11,478 bases of DNA from Acidimicrobiales bacterium (GTDB lineage: Bacteria > Actinomycetota > Acidimicrobiia > Acidimicrobiales > JABEUL01): assembly GCA_013044465.1 (NCBI GenBank), contig JABEUL010000302.1, positions 1 to 11,478 on the forward strand. Direction: 5' to 3'. The notes under the pieces are model-generated. The model did no database searches. It worked only from the letters and a program-made list of their open reading frames with translations, and had not been told where the DNA came from. Below are positions 5,422 to 11,478 of this stretch, in pieces. The translations under genes were made by a program, and so were the position numbers. The stretch's first letter is position 1, and every line of letters starts with the position of its first letter.

Positions 5422-8400
5422 GCGATTACTATCTCGACTCTGTCGCCATTTGGCAACTGTGTGTCCACGAGGAATGGATCTGACATATTAGCCTTGAGGT
5501 CAATACTTGTATCTTCTGTTATTGAAATTTCACTGTCACACAAAACTGAATTGGCAATATTCACTAAGTGCGGTGTGACTTGATCCAGAACATTCCGGTT
5601 AGATCTGATCGAAATTTCAATTCGGTCAGTTACAACGTAGTTAGCATCTTTTCTGGCATTTTGGATTATTCGAATCAAGTCGCGTGCTGCTCCCTCGGCC
5701 TCCAGCTCCGTAGTCAGATTAAGGTCTAGAGTGATGATTCCATCTTCGTTCTCTAGAACTCTGGCAGAAACTTGGTCTTTTGGAACAAGTATTAATGTAG
5801 CTTCCTCATCTTCTAATTCCACGCCTAAGACTTCAATCTTGCCTTCTTTAGTTTTAGTCCAGTTTTCAGCTTTCACAGCCCGCAAGACTTCTTGAGTCAT
5901 AGCTCCTAGTCTTGGTCCGAGCACACCGGGGACAACATTTAATTTCAAGGTGGCAAAGGGTCCCATATCGTGTGCCAGTCGAACTTCTTTGACATTCAAC
6001 TCATCTTTGATTAATTCCACAAACGGCTCAAGATCGTTGGCGCTTTTTGAGGCAATTGTAAGGGAAGCCAGCGGAAGCCTTGCTCTCAAATTGTTAGCTT
6101 TGCGGATCGAATGGCCAAGCGAGCAGACTTGCCGCACTAAATCCATCGACGCCACCAATTCTGGGTTATCCGGAAGATTTTCAATATCAGGCCAATCAGT
6201 GAGGTGCACGCTCCTGTCGCCTGTAAGCCCCTTATAAATTGACTCAGACAAAAGTGGGAGCAGGGGAGCTGATACTTTGCACATGAGATACAAAACGCTG
6301 TGCAATGTGTCGTAAGCGGCTTGTTTGGATTCAGCTAAAACAGGATCACCGTTTGGTGCCCAAAATCTATCTCTGGATCGCCTGATATACCAATTTGTCA
6401 GAGCATCTAGGAATCCGTAAATTGAGGCAGCCGCACTCGGAAGGTCTTCTTTGTCCAAAGAGCTTGTGACTTTGCGGGCTACGTCGGCGGCCTTGGCCAA
6501 AATGTAGGCATCGAGCACGTCGACTTGTTCAAAGTTTAACTCTCCTCGCATTGAGTCCACGTTTCCATAGAGGCTCAAGAAGTGCCAAGCGTTCCAAAAT
6601 GGGTGTAGAACTTGACGTATTGCTTCAATAGGACCTTTCGCATCAATGGCCACATCGAGCCCTTTGCAGGCAGGACCAGCTAAAAGAAACCATCGCATTG
6701 CATCTGCCCCAGCAGAAGCAAATACTTCTTCAGGATCAGGATAATTTTTTAGTCTCTTGGAGAGTTTTCGGCCGTCATCGCCGAGAATGACTCCATGAGT
6801 GAGGCAAGTGTCAAAGGGATGCTTGTCAAATAGTGCAGTCCCAAGAACATGCAAGGTATAGAACCACCCTCTAACTTGCCCGATATATTCAACTATGAAA
6901 TCAGCTGGGAAATGCGAATTGAACCAATCGCCATTTTCAAATGGGTAGTGCAGCTGGGCAAAGGGCATTGCCCCGGATTCGAACCAGCAGTCAAGAACAT
7001 CTGGGATTCTCATCATCATTGATTTTCCGGTTGGGTCATCGGGATTTGGGCGGGTCAGTTCATCAATTTCAGGCCGGTGCAGGTCACTTACCTTTACCCC
7101 GAAATCACTCTCCAGCTCTTCTATCGAGCCATATACATCGATTCTTGGGTAATTGTCATCACTACTTTTCCAAACTGGGATAGGTGTTCCCCAAAACCTA
7201 TTTCTTGATATTGACCAGTCTCTCGCACCTTCTAACCACTTGCCAAATGCCCCATCTCTGACATGTTCTGGGATCCAGCGAATTTCCTTATTCAACTCCA
7301 GCATTCGATCTTTAATTTTCGTCACGGCTATAAACCAAGAACTCACGGCTTTGTAAACTAACGGAGTGTCACTCCTCCAACAGTGTGGATAGGAGTGCTC
7401 ATAGTCATGGTGCTCAAATAATTGGCCGCTCTCATTGAGTATTTCAATTACTTTGCTATTAGCTTCAAATACCTGTAAACCCACAAAGTCAGAAACTTCA
7501 TTAGTAAAGCGAGCTCTATCATCGATGGGACAAACTACCCCAATGCCGCTTTGGGCACATACTGCCTGGTCATCTTCTCCAAAGCCCGGTGCCAGATGAA
7601 CAATTCCAGTTCCGTCTTCGGTTGTGACAAATGCTGCAGAAAGAACAGTAAATGCATTCTCGGTCTCTTTAAAATAGGGAAAGATCGGTGTGTAGGTTTT
7701 CCCAACCAGATCGCTTCCTTTTAGCTCGCCAACAACTTCGATAGTGCTACTTTCACTTTGGTCCTCACTATCTTCTTGGGATAGATAGGTCCTATAAGCC
7801 TCTACTCTTTCTTTGGCAATCACGAGATGAACGAAAGCGTTCTTTGGATCCTTTATGACTGAATAGTTGATATCAGGCCCAACGGCTAAAGCGAGATTGG
7901 AAGGGAGCGTCCAAGGAGTAGTTGTCCAAACCAGTGCCATTAGTGATGACTCTTGATCGAAGGGACTAGCTGAGTCCAGCTTGAACCTCACAGTCACTGA
8001 TGGGTCGACTCTTTGGCGATATGAGTCATCTTGGCGTGTTTCAAAGTTGGAAAGTGGGGTTTCGCACTCCCAGCAATAAGGGAGTACCCTATAACCCTCG
8101 TAAGCCAAATCCTTTTCCCAGAGTTGCTTGAAAGCCCAGATTACACTCTCCATGTAGTCAGTGTTCATGGTCTTATAGTCATTTTCCATGTCCACCCATC
8201 TGGCTTGACGACGGACGTATCGCTCCCAAGTATCAGTAGTCCTAAGCACAAGCGATCTGCAGTGAGCATTGAACTTATCTATTCCAAATTCAGTAATAGC
8301 TATTCGGCCAGATACTCCAAGTTCAGATTCAGCGGCCATCTCAGCAGGCAAGCCATGGCAGTCCCAACCAAAGCGGCGTTCAACCCGCTTTCCTCTCATG

Positions 8401-8657
8401 GTTTGGTAACGAGGGAGGGCATCTTTGATGAATCCGGTCAAAATGTGGCCGTAGTGAGGGAGGCCATTTGCAAATGGAGGACCGTCGTAAAAGACGTATT
8501 CATTAGGGGATCCTTCAGCTGTTTTGGCTGGTCTCATCTCTACGGAGGCGGCAAAAGTTTCGTCCTTGTCCCAGAAATCAAGTATCTCCATTTCGATATT
8601 GGGAAGGTTGGGCGCTGATGGAACTGGTGGGTATGGGTTAAAAATCTGATCGGTCAT
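5412..8657 (-). CDS. ileS: Isoleucyl-tRNA synthetase (type 2 / eukaryote-like IleRS)
   Basis: IleRS charges tRNA-Ile and edits misactivated valine. The 1081-residue class I enzyme has the HIGH motif as HYGH (68-71) in PPFANGLPHYGH, and the KMSKS loop as KLSKR (631-635) in DGRKLSKRLKNYPDP. The CP1 editing domain shows TTTPWTLP (245-252) and GTGIVHLAPGFGEDD (349-363). WDCHGLP follows the Rossmann start, and CWFESGAMPFAQ lies before the KLSKR loop. The anticodon-binding domain begins around RQVLHPFWNAWHFLSLY. It lacks the C-terminal zinc cluster of E. coli-type enzymes. This and the ~1050+ length fit type 2 IleRS, the class generally little affected by mupirocin. ATG 8657 is the first possible start because an in-frame TAG lies at 8687-8685. 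It is inverted relative to its neighbours and convergent with divIVA. Confidence 0.97.
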   Translation of the reverse strand: MTDQIFNPYPPVPSAPNLPNIEMEILDFWDKDETFAASVEMRPAKTAEGSPNEYVFYDGPPFANGLPHYGHILTGFIKDALPRYQTMRGKRVERRFGWDCHGLPAEMAAESELGVSGRIAITEFGIDKFNAHCRSLVLRTTDTWERYVRRQARWVDMENDYKTMNTDYMESVIWAFKQLWEKDLAYEGYRVLPYCWECETPLSNFETRQDDSYRQRVDPSVTVRFKLDSASPFDQESSLMALVWTTTPWTLPSNLALAVGPDINYSVIKDPKNAFVHLVIAKERVEAYRTYLSQEDSEDQSESSTIEVVGELKGSDLVGKTYTPIFPYFKETENAFTVLSAAFVTTEDGTGIVHLAPGFGEDDQAVCAQSGIGVVCPIDDRARFTNEVSDFVGLQVFEANSKVIEILNESGQLFEHHDYEHSYPHCWRSDTPLVYKAVSSWFIAVTKIKDRMLELNKEIRWIPEHVRDGAFGKWLEGARDWSISRNRFWGTPIPVWKSSDDNYPRIDVYGSIEELESDFGVKVSDLHRPEIDELTRPNPDDPTGKSMMMRIPDVLDCWFESGAMPFAQLHYPFENGDWFNSHFPADFIVEYIGQVRGWFYTLHVLGTALFDKHPFDTCLTHGVILGDDGRKLSKRLKNYPDPEEVFASAGADAMRWFLLAGPACKGLDVAIDAKGPIEAIRQVLHPFWNAWHFLSLYGNVDSMRGELNFEQVDVLDAYILAKAADVARKVTSSLDKEDLPSAAASIYGFLDALTNWYIRRSRDRFWAPNGDPVLAESKQAAYDTLHSVLYLMCKVSAPLLPLLSESIYKGLTGDRSVHLTDWPDIENLPDNPELVASMDLVRQVCSLGHSIRKANNLRARLPLASLTIASKSANDLEPFVELIKDELNVKEVRLAHDMGPFATLKLNVVPGVLGPRLGAMTQEVLRAVKAENWTKTKEGKIEVLGVELEDEEATLILVPKDQVSARVLENEDGIITLDLNLTTELEAEGAARDLIRIIQNARKDANYVVTDRIEISIRSNRNVLDQVTPHLVNIANSVLCDSEISITEDTSIDLKANMSDPFLVDTQLPNGDRVEIVIAKS

Positions 8658-8681
8658 AATGTCATAAAATGTAGTTTTGAT

Positions 8682-8710
8682 CTCCTATTTTGCCACATGT
8701 GCAACATAGG
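8682..8710 (-). promoter_or_regulatory. Hairpin overlapping an SD-like AGGAG in the ileS leader
   Basis: Read on the minus strand, CCTAT-G-TTGC (8710-8701) pairs with GCAA-A-ATAGG (8693-8684) around a 7-nt loop. This gives a 10-position stem with one G/A mismatch. The 3' arm overlaps AGGAG (8686-8682), the only SD-like motif upstream of ileS. That motif lies 24 nt before the ileS ATG, farther than usual. An upstream ATG at 8665-8663 opens a three-codon frame (Met-Thr-Leu) whose TGA overlaps the ileS start codon. The leader is too short for a conventional T-box with its own promoter. Structure is seen in the sequence; regulatory function is inference. Confidence 0.4.
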
Positions 8711-8734
8711 CCTTTAGAAGTGGCTATTCTATTC

Positions 8735-8763
8735 TTCTTTATAGTGGATATTTGCGCTATAGT
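8735..8763 (+). promoter_or_regulatory. Candidate promoter region of the DksA-like/lspA/rluD operon
   Basis: The divergent 147-bp region contains two identical -10-like hexamers, TATAGT, at 8740-8745 and 8758-8763, 18 bp apart. The second is better placed for the downstream operon. TTCTTT (8735-8740) lies 17 bp upstream but is a poor -35. On the minus strand TATAAA (8743-8738) could serve ileS. A promoter must lie here for both directions, but the exact boxes are uncertain. Confidence 0.35.
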
Positions 8764-8790
8764 CCCGTAATTCGAAGTGATTTCAGGGTG

Positions 8791-8796
8791 AAGGAG
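8791..8796 (+). promoter_or_regulatory. Strong Shine-Dalgarno of the DksA-like gene
   Basis: AAGGAG lies 8 bases before ATG 8805, ideal spacing. It fixes the start of the Lys-rich protein and excludes later starts within the repeat tail. Confidence 0.85.
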
Positions 8797-8804
8797 TAAG
8801 AAAC

Positions 8805-9701
8805 ATGGCAAAAGCCGTCAAAAAAGTTGTTAAAAAGGCCTCAGAAGTCAAGAAAACCGCTGCAACCAAGAAGATTGTCGCCAAAACACCGGCCAAGAAG
8901 GTAGTAGCAAAAAAGGCACCTCAAAAGCAATCAATTGTCAAAACGTTGAAAAAAGTAGTTGCAAGTGCTGCCAAGAAGCAAACACCGGCCAAAAAAGCGA
9001 CACCGGCCAAAATAGTAAAGGCGACAAAGGCGACAAAGGCAGCTAAAACTGCTGCAACCAAGAAGATCGTCGCCAAAACACCTGCCAAGAAGGTCGTAGC
9101 AAAAAAAGTTGTCAAAAAGGCACAAACGCCGCCTGTGAAACCCTCCAAGGCAGTAGCTAAAGCAGCTAAGGCACCCGTAAAGTCCCTTGAGAAGAAAAAA
9201 GCTACAGTTACCCCGATTACCTCTGCTAAGTCCAAGCCAAAGCCTGCGGCCAAAGAGGCAAGAAAAGTTGAAGAAGTTGAAGCTTCGGTAATTGTCTTCA
9301 AGAAGATCTCTCCCAAGAAGGTCAGCGAGGCCGACAAGAAGTTCTTTGAGGAGCAGAAGAAACTGCTCGAAGAAGAGAAGAGGATTCATCTTCAACAAGC
9401 AGCTTCCCTTAAAGCAGAAGCTGATTCTTTGATCGAAGAGTTTGAGCCCGGTGACGTTCAATTCGATGACGAATCCGGAGAAGGTGGCACGCTTTCGGTC
9501 GAAAGAGAAAGAGATCAGTTCTTATCGGCCCAAGCTATGGCAACTGTGGAAGAAATTGATGCAGCTATGAAGCGAATTTCAATCGGCACTTACGGTGTGT
9601 GCGAACACTGCCACCAGCCGATCCCAAAGCCAAGGCTAAAAGTCATGCCCTTTGCCCGCCTTTGTGTGGCATGCAAGAGCGGTGGTCTTTCTAGGAGATG
9701 A
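8805..9701 (+). CDS. TraR/DksA-type zinc-finger protein with long Lys/Ala-rich N-terminal tail
   Basis: Two parts are visible in 298 residues. Residues ~1-150 are a histone-H1-like tail of Lys, Ala, Val, Thr and Pro, with repeated TPAKK and KKVVAKK blocks. A 20-residue block (17-37) recurs identically at 81-101. Residues ~170-298 are DksA/TraR-like: a helix rich in EEQKKLLEEEKR, an acidic turn (~214-227, EPGDVQFDDESGEG), a second helix SVERERDQFLSAQAMATVEEIDAAMKRI, and a C4 zinc finger C266-x2-C269-x17-C287-x2-C290 in GTYGVCEHCHQPIPKPRLK. DksA-family proteins bind RNA polymerase through the secondary channel. The basic tail suggests added nucleic-acid binding, as in the tails of mycobacterial HupB, but that is inference. 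Tail-bearing versions are, from memory, common in Acidimicrobiia. The stop overlaps the lspA start (ATGA), so it is the first gene of an operon. Its target genes are unknown. Confidence 0.88.
   Translation: MAKAVKKVVKKASEVKKTAATKKIVAKTPAKKVVAKKAPQKQSIVKTLKKVVASAAKKQTPAKKATPAKIVKATKATKAAKTAATKKIVAKTPAKKVVAKKVVKKAQTPPVKPSKAVAKAAKAPVKSLEKKKATVTPITSAKSKPKPAAKEARKVEEVEASVIVFKKISPKKVSEADKKFFEEQKKLLEEEKRIHLQQAASLKAEADSLIEEFEPGDVQFDDESGEGGTLSVERERDQFLSAQAMATVEEIDAAMKRISIGTYGVCEHCHQPIPKPRLKVMPFARLCVACKSGGLSRR
8853..8914 (+). repeat. 62-bp direct repeat, copy 1 (within the Lys-rich tail)
   Basis: This copy matches 9045-9106 at 58 of 62 positions, at an offset of exactly 192 bp (64 codons). All four differences fall at third codon positions and are synonymous (Thr ACC/ACT, Ile ATT/ATC, Pro CCG/CCT, Val GTA/GTC), so the encoded residues are identical. 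Confidence 0.9.
9017..9043 (+). repeat. Short tandem 9-mer, AAAGGCGAC
   Basis: AAAGGCGAC at 9017-9025 and 9026-9034 is followed by the degenerate AAAGGCAGC (9035-9043). It encodes a KAT-KAT-KAA-type run within the basic tail. The nearby 11-mer ACACCGGCCAA, encoding the TPAK motif, occurs three times (8886-8896, 8982-8992, 9000-9010). Such repeats make the tail prone to length change by slippage. Confidence 0.8.
9045..9106 (+). repeat. 62-bp direct repeat, copy 2
   Basis: Second copy of the segment at 8853-8914. It encodes residues 81-101, including ATKKIVAKTPAKKVVAKK, and then diverges into VVKKAQ rather than APQKQ. Confidence 0.9.
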
Positions 9702-10258
9702 CCCAAGAATCGGGTGATGCACATATTTCGACAGAAACTGACAAAGAAGATTCAAAAGAGAGTCCCATCCGCTCCAAAAAAAAACCAAAAAAGAATTTTA
9801 AAAACTTTACAATTACCGGGATTACTCTTCTTTGCGTAGTTGCCATTGATCAAATCACCAAATCATGGGCAATACAAGCACTAAGTAATCATTCAGAACA
9901 TGTGCTAGGACCAATTTATTTTCAACTCGCCTTTAACAGCGGGGCAGCATTTAGCATTGGAACTGGCTCAACTGCACTAGTTGTAGTAATTGCAGTTTTA
10001 GTAATTGGTGCCATTGGAGCACTGGCACTTAATTCCAGCTATAAGTTGCAATCTTTTTGCTATGGGCTGATATTAGGAGGGGCGTTTGGGAATTTGGCCG
10101 ATCGCGCATTTCGAAATGAACACGGATCGGTAATTGATTTTATTTACACGAGTTTTTGGCCAACTTTTAACGTAGCTGACTCGGCAGTCACCACAGGAGT
10201 AGTCATTCTTATTATAAGCTTGGTCATTAATCGAAAAGACACCAGCGAAAGTGGATGA
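9698..10258 (+). CDS. lspA: Lipoprotein signal peptidase (signal peptidase II)
   Basis: LspA cleaves the signal peptide of diacylated prolipoproteins in the membrane. In 186 residues it has a charged cytoplasmic N-terminal extension (~1-36, Lys-rich just before the membrane) and four hydrophobic segments (about 38-56, 92-111, 117-132, 163-178). The conserved blocks are DQITKSWA (51-58), FNSGAAFSI (79-87), GGAFGNLADRAF (127-138) and FNVADSAVTTG (157-167). The catalytic aspartates are D135 and D161. ATG 9698 overlaps the preceding stop as ATGA. AGGAG (9693-9697) abuts the ATG, too close to be a normal ribosome site, so translational coupling is likely. No later Met precedes the first membrane segment. 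It overlaps the next gene by 8 bp. Confidence 0.97.
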   Translation: MTQESGDAHISTETDKEDSKESPIRSKKKPKKNFKNFTITGITLLCVVAIDQITKSWAIQALSNHSEHVLGPIYFQLAFNSGAAFSIGTGSTALVVVIAVLVIGAIGALALNSSYKLQSFCYGLILGGAFGNLADRAFRNEHGSVIDFIYTSFWPTFNVADSAVTTGVVILIISLVINRKDTSESG

Positions 10259-11180
10259 CATCTTAGTCATTCAAATCCCACCTTCCTTAGATGGAGAACG
10301 AGTCGATAGGGCAATTACGACCCTCATTGACGTCACTCGCAGCGAAGCTAGTGAATTAGTTAATTCCGGTCAAGTATCTGTTGACGGGCAAATTGTTTTA
10401 AAGCCGAGCTTTCGTCTCAAACACGATCAAGTACTGGAGTTTCCAGATCACAGTCAAAAAGATGAGATTCCCATTGAACCAGATAGCAGTGTTGTATTTG
10501 ACGTTGTCTATGAAGATAGCGACCTACTCGTTATTGATAAGCCTCCTGGATTAGTGGTACACCCTGGCTCTGGCAATCTTTCGGGCACTTTGGTATCAGG
10601 ACTGATTAGTCGCTACCCTGAGATTGAACATGTGGGCGAGGTGTCTCGACCGGGAATTGTTCACCGGTTGGACAAAGGCACTTCGGGGCTCATGATCGTA
10701 GCGAGGTCAGGTCTGGCTTATGAAAAATTATCTCTTGCAATTGCCAAAAGATCCGTTGAAAGACGCTACTTGGCTCTCGTAGAGGGTAAAGTCTCGGGAG
10801 AGCTGGGACGTATCGAGGGACCAATTGGACGATCTTTAAAGGATCCCACCAAAATGGCGGTGGTCATGATGGGGAAAGAAGCCGCTACCAACTACGAAGT
10901 AAAAAATCGGCTTTCGGATCCATTTGTGGCTAGTTACTTGGATGTGAAGCTAGAAACCGGAAGAACTCACCAAATTAGAGTGCATTTCTCAAGCATCGGC
11001 AACCCAGTTGTCGGAGACCTTCGATATGGGCAAAGCTTAGCCAAGTTCTCGATTGCACTTGAAAGACCATTCTTGCACGCCTACAGTCTTGCTCTGAATC
11101 ACCCTATTTCTAGTGATCCTCTTGAATTTAGAAGCAATATCCCAACTGATCTTCAAGAAGTGCTGGACCTCTTTTCATGA
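10251..11180 (+). CDS. rluD: RluA-family 23S rRNA pseudouridine synthase (RluD-like)
   Basis: This enzyme isomerises uridine to pseudouridine in RNA, in RluD at helix 69 of 23S rRNA. The 309-residue protein has an N-terminal S4 RNA-binding domain (~15-66, ERVDRAITTLIDVTRSEASELVNSGQVSVDG). The catalytic domain follows, with VIDKPPGLVVHPG (94-106), the RluA signature HRLDKGTSGLMIVARS (138-153) with catalytic D141, and LETGRTHQIRVHF (234-246). The start is GTG 10251, overlapping lspA by 8 bp; an in-frame TAA at 10215-10217 excludes earlier starts, and ATG 10255 is out of frame. The lspA-rluD pairing is widespread in bacteria. S4 plus length support RluD over RluA or RluC, but the exact RNA target is inferred. 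Confidence 0.93.
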   Translation: MDDILVIQIPPSLDGERVDRAITTLIDVTRSEASELVNSGQVSVDGQIVLKPSFRLKHDQVLEFPDHSQKDEIPIEPDSSVVFDVVYEDSDLLVIDKPPGLVVHPGSGNLSGTLVSGLISRYPEIEHVGEVSRPGIVHRLDKGTSGLMIVARSGLAYEKLSLAIAKRSVERRYLALVEGKVSGELGRIEGPIGRSLKDPTKMAVVMMGKEAATNYEVKNRLSDPFVASYLDVKLETGRTHQIRVHFSSIGNPVVGDLRYGQSLAKFSIALERPFLHAYSLALNHPISSDPLEFRSNIPTDLQEVLDLFS

Positions 11181-11198
11181 TCAGCTATCTAGTTTGAT

Positions 11199-11478
11199 TT
11201 AGACGTAGTAGCGGTAAACTACCTGAGCCACACAGACGGGCTTCACTTCACCTTCTGCCACAAATGTTAGGTCGAGAGCCACTTGTGCGCCTCCAGACAC
11301 CTCTTCATATGAAGCCACCACTGCTTTAACCATTATTTTTGCACCAACTTTAACTGGCGAAGGAAATCTAACCTTGTTGCATCCATAGTTGAGTCCAAAG
11401 GTGACTCCTTCAACTCTCAAAAAGCTTGCCAAAAGAACTGGTGCCAGTGAAAGCGTCAGATATCCATGGGCAATAGGG
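11199..11478 (-). CDS. MaoC-like (R)-specific enoyl-CoA hydratase, C-terminal part (5' end outside window)
   Basis: This hot-dog-fold family hydrates trans-2-enoyl-CoA thioesters in fatty-acid metabolism. Reading inward from the window edge on the minus strand, the frame gives PIAHGYLTLSLAPVLLASFL, then EGVTFGLNYGCNKVRF, PSPVKVGAKI and a C-terminal sheet ending CVAQVVYRYYV. The AHGYLTLSL and NYGxNKVRFPxPVxVG blocks are typical of the actinobacterial MaoC group that includes mycobacterial HtdZ-like hydratases. The catalytic Asp/His motif would lie upstream, outside the window, so activity cannot be judged. The frame is open through the window end; the apparent start at 11432 is an internal TTG (Leu). 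It converges on rluD with only 18 bp between stops and no obvious terminator hairpin. Confidence 0.88.
   Translation of the reverse strand, partial: PIAHGYLTLSLAPVLLASFLRVEGVTFGLNYGCNKVRFPSPVKVGAKIMVKAVVASYEEVSGGAQVALDLTFVAEGEVKPVCVAQVVYRYYV

Noticed and set aside
8031..8618. + strand open frame of 195 codons inside ileS
   Set aside because: It is antisense to the highly conserved catalytic domain of IleRS (HYGH region). It shows no family motif and no ribosome site.
8658..8804. T-box riboswitch for ileS
   Set aside because: Actinobacterial ileS often has one, but this 147-bp divergent space also needs two promoters. I do not see a specifier-loop/antiterminator layout.
8921..9461. Long minus-strand open frames opposite the Lys-rich gene (Phe/Leu/Cys-rich translations)
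   Set aside because: They are shadows of the Lys/Ala-repeat codons on the + strand. Their composition is an artefact of AAG/GCC repeats, and the + frame has a strong Shine-Dalgarno and a DksA domain.
11181..11198. Bidirectional terminator between rluD and the MaoC gene
   Set aside because: Only 18 bp lie between the stops. The best pairing is about 4 bp (ATCA/TGAT), with no useful T-run.

Overview
This window looks like a chromosomal housekeeping segment from an actinobacterium with unusually low GC for that phylum (below 50% by eye). I see no phage, transposon, CRISPR, rRNA or tRNA. Three features suggest Acidimicrobiia: a PriA that keeps the zinc clusters but has lost the helicase motifs, a DivIVA whose N-terminus reads VLREVEFREGLRGY, and a Lys/Ala-rich DksA/TraR-type protein ending in CKSGGLSRR. 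A streamlined aquatic lineage would fit the short gaps and overlapping genes. The lineage is an inference from remembered family features, not from a database search.

Layout. Left block, + strand: 3' part of metK (1-704), priA (712-2565), yggS/ylmE (2568-3215), sepF (3253-3861), yggT (3944-4198). A 284-bp gap follows, with no convincing gene, then divIVA (4483-5364). Next comes a long minus-strand ileS (8657-5412), convergent with divIVA; a probable terminator overlaps its stop codon. A 147-bp divergent region (8658-8804) separates ileS from a tightly overlapping + strand operon: DksA/TraR-like protein (8805-9701), lspA (9698-10258) and an RluA-family pseudouridine synthase (10251-11180). The right edge holds the 3' part of a minus-strand MaoC-type hydratase (11478-11199).

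Functional picture. yggS-sepF-yggT-divIVA-ileS is the familiar distal end of the Gram-positive division and cell-wall (dcw) cluster. It supplies the FtsZ membrane anchor SepF, a PLP-homeostasis protein, a small membrane protein and the polar organiser DivIVA. Here it sits directly behind metK-priA rather than ftsZ, only 2 bp after priA, and ileS is inverted. The lspA block joins lipoprotein signal-peptide processing with RNA modification and a probable RNA-polymerase-binding regulator carrying a histone-H1-like tail.

I did not find a clearly new multi-gene system. The points most worth a second look are a hairpin overlapping an SD-like motif in the ileS leader, a duplicated 62-bp segment in the DksA-like gene that differs only at synonymous positions, the detached dcw tail, the non-helicase PriA, and small alternative-hairpin structures in the gaps around yggT.
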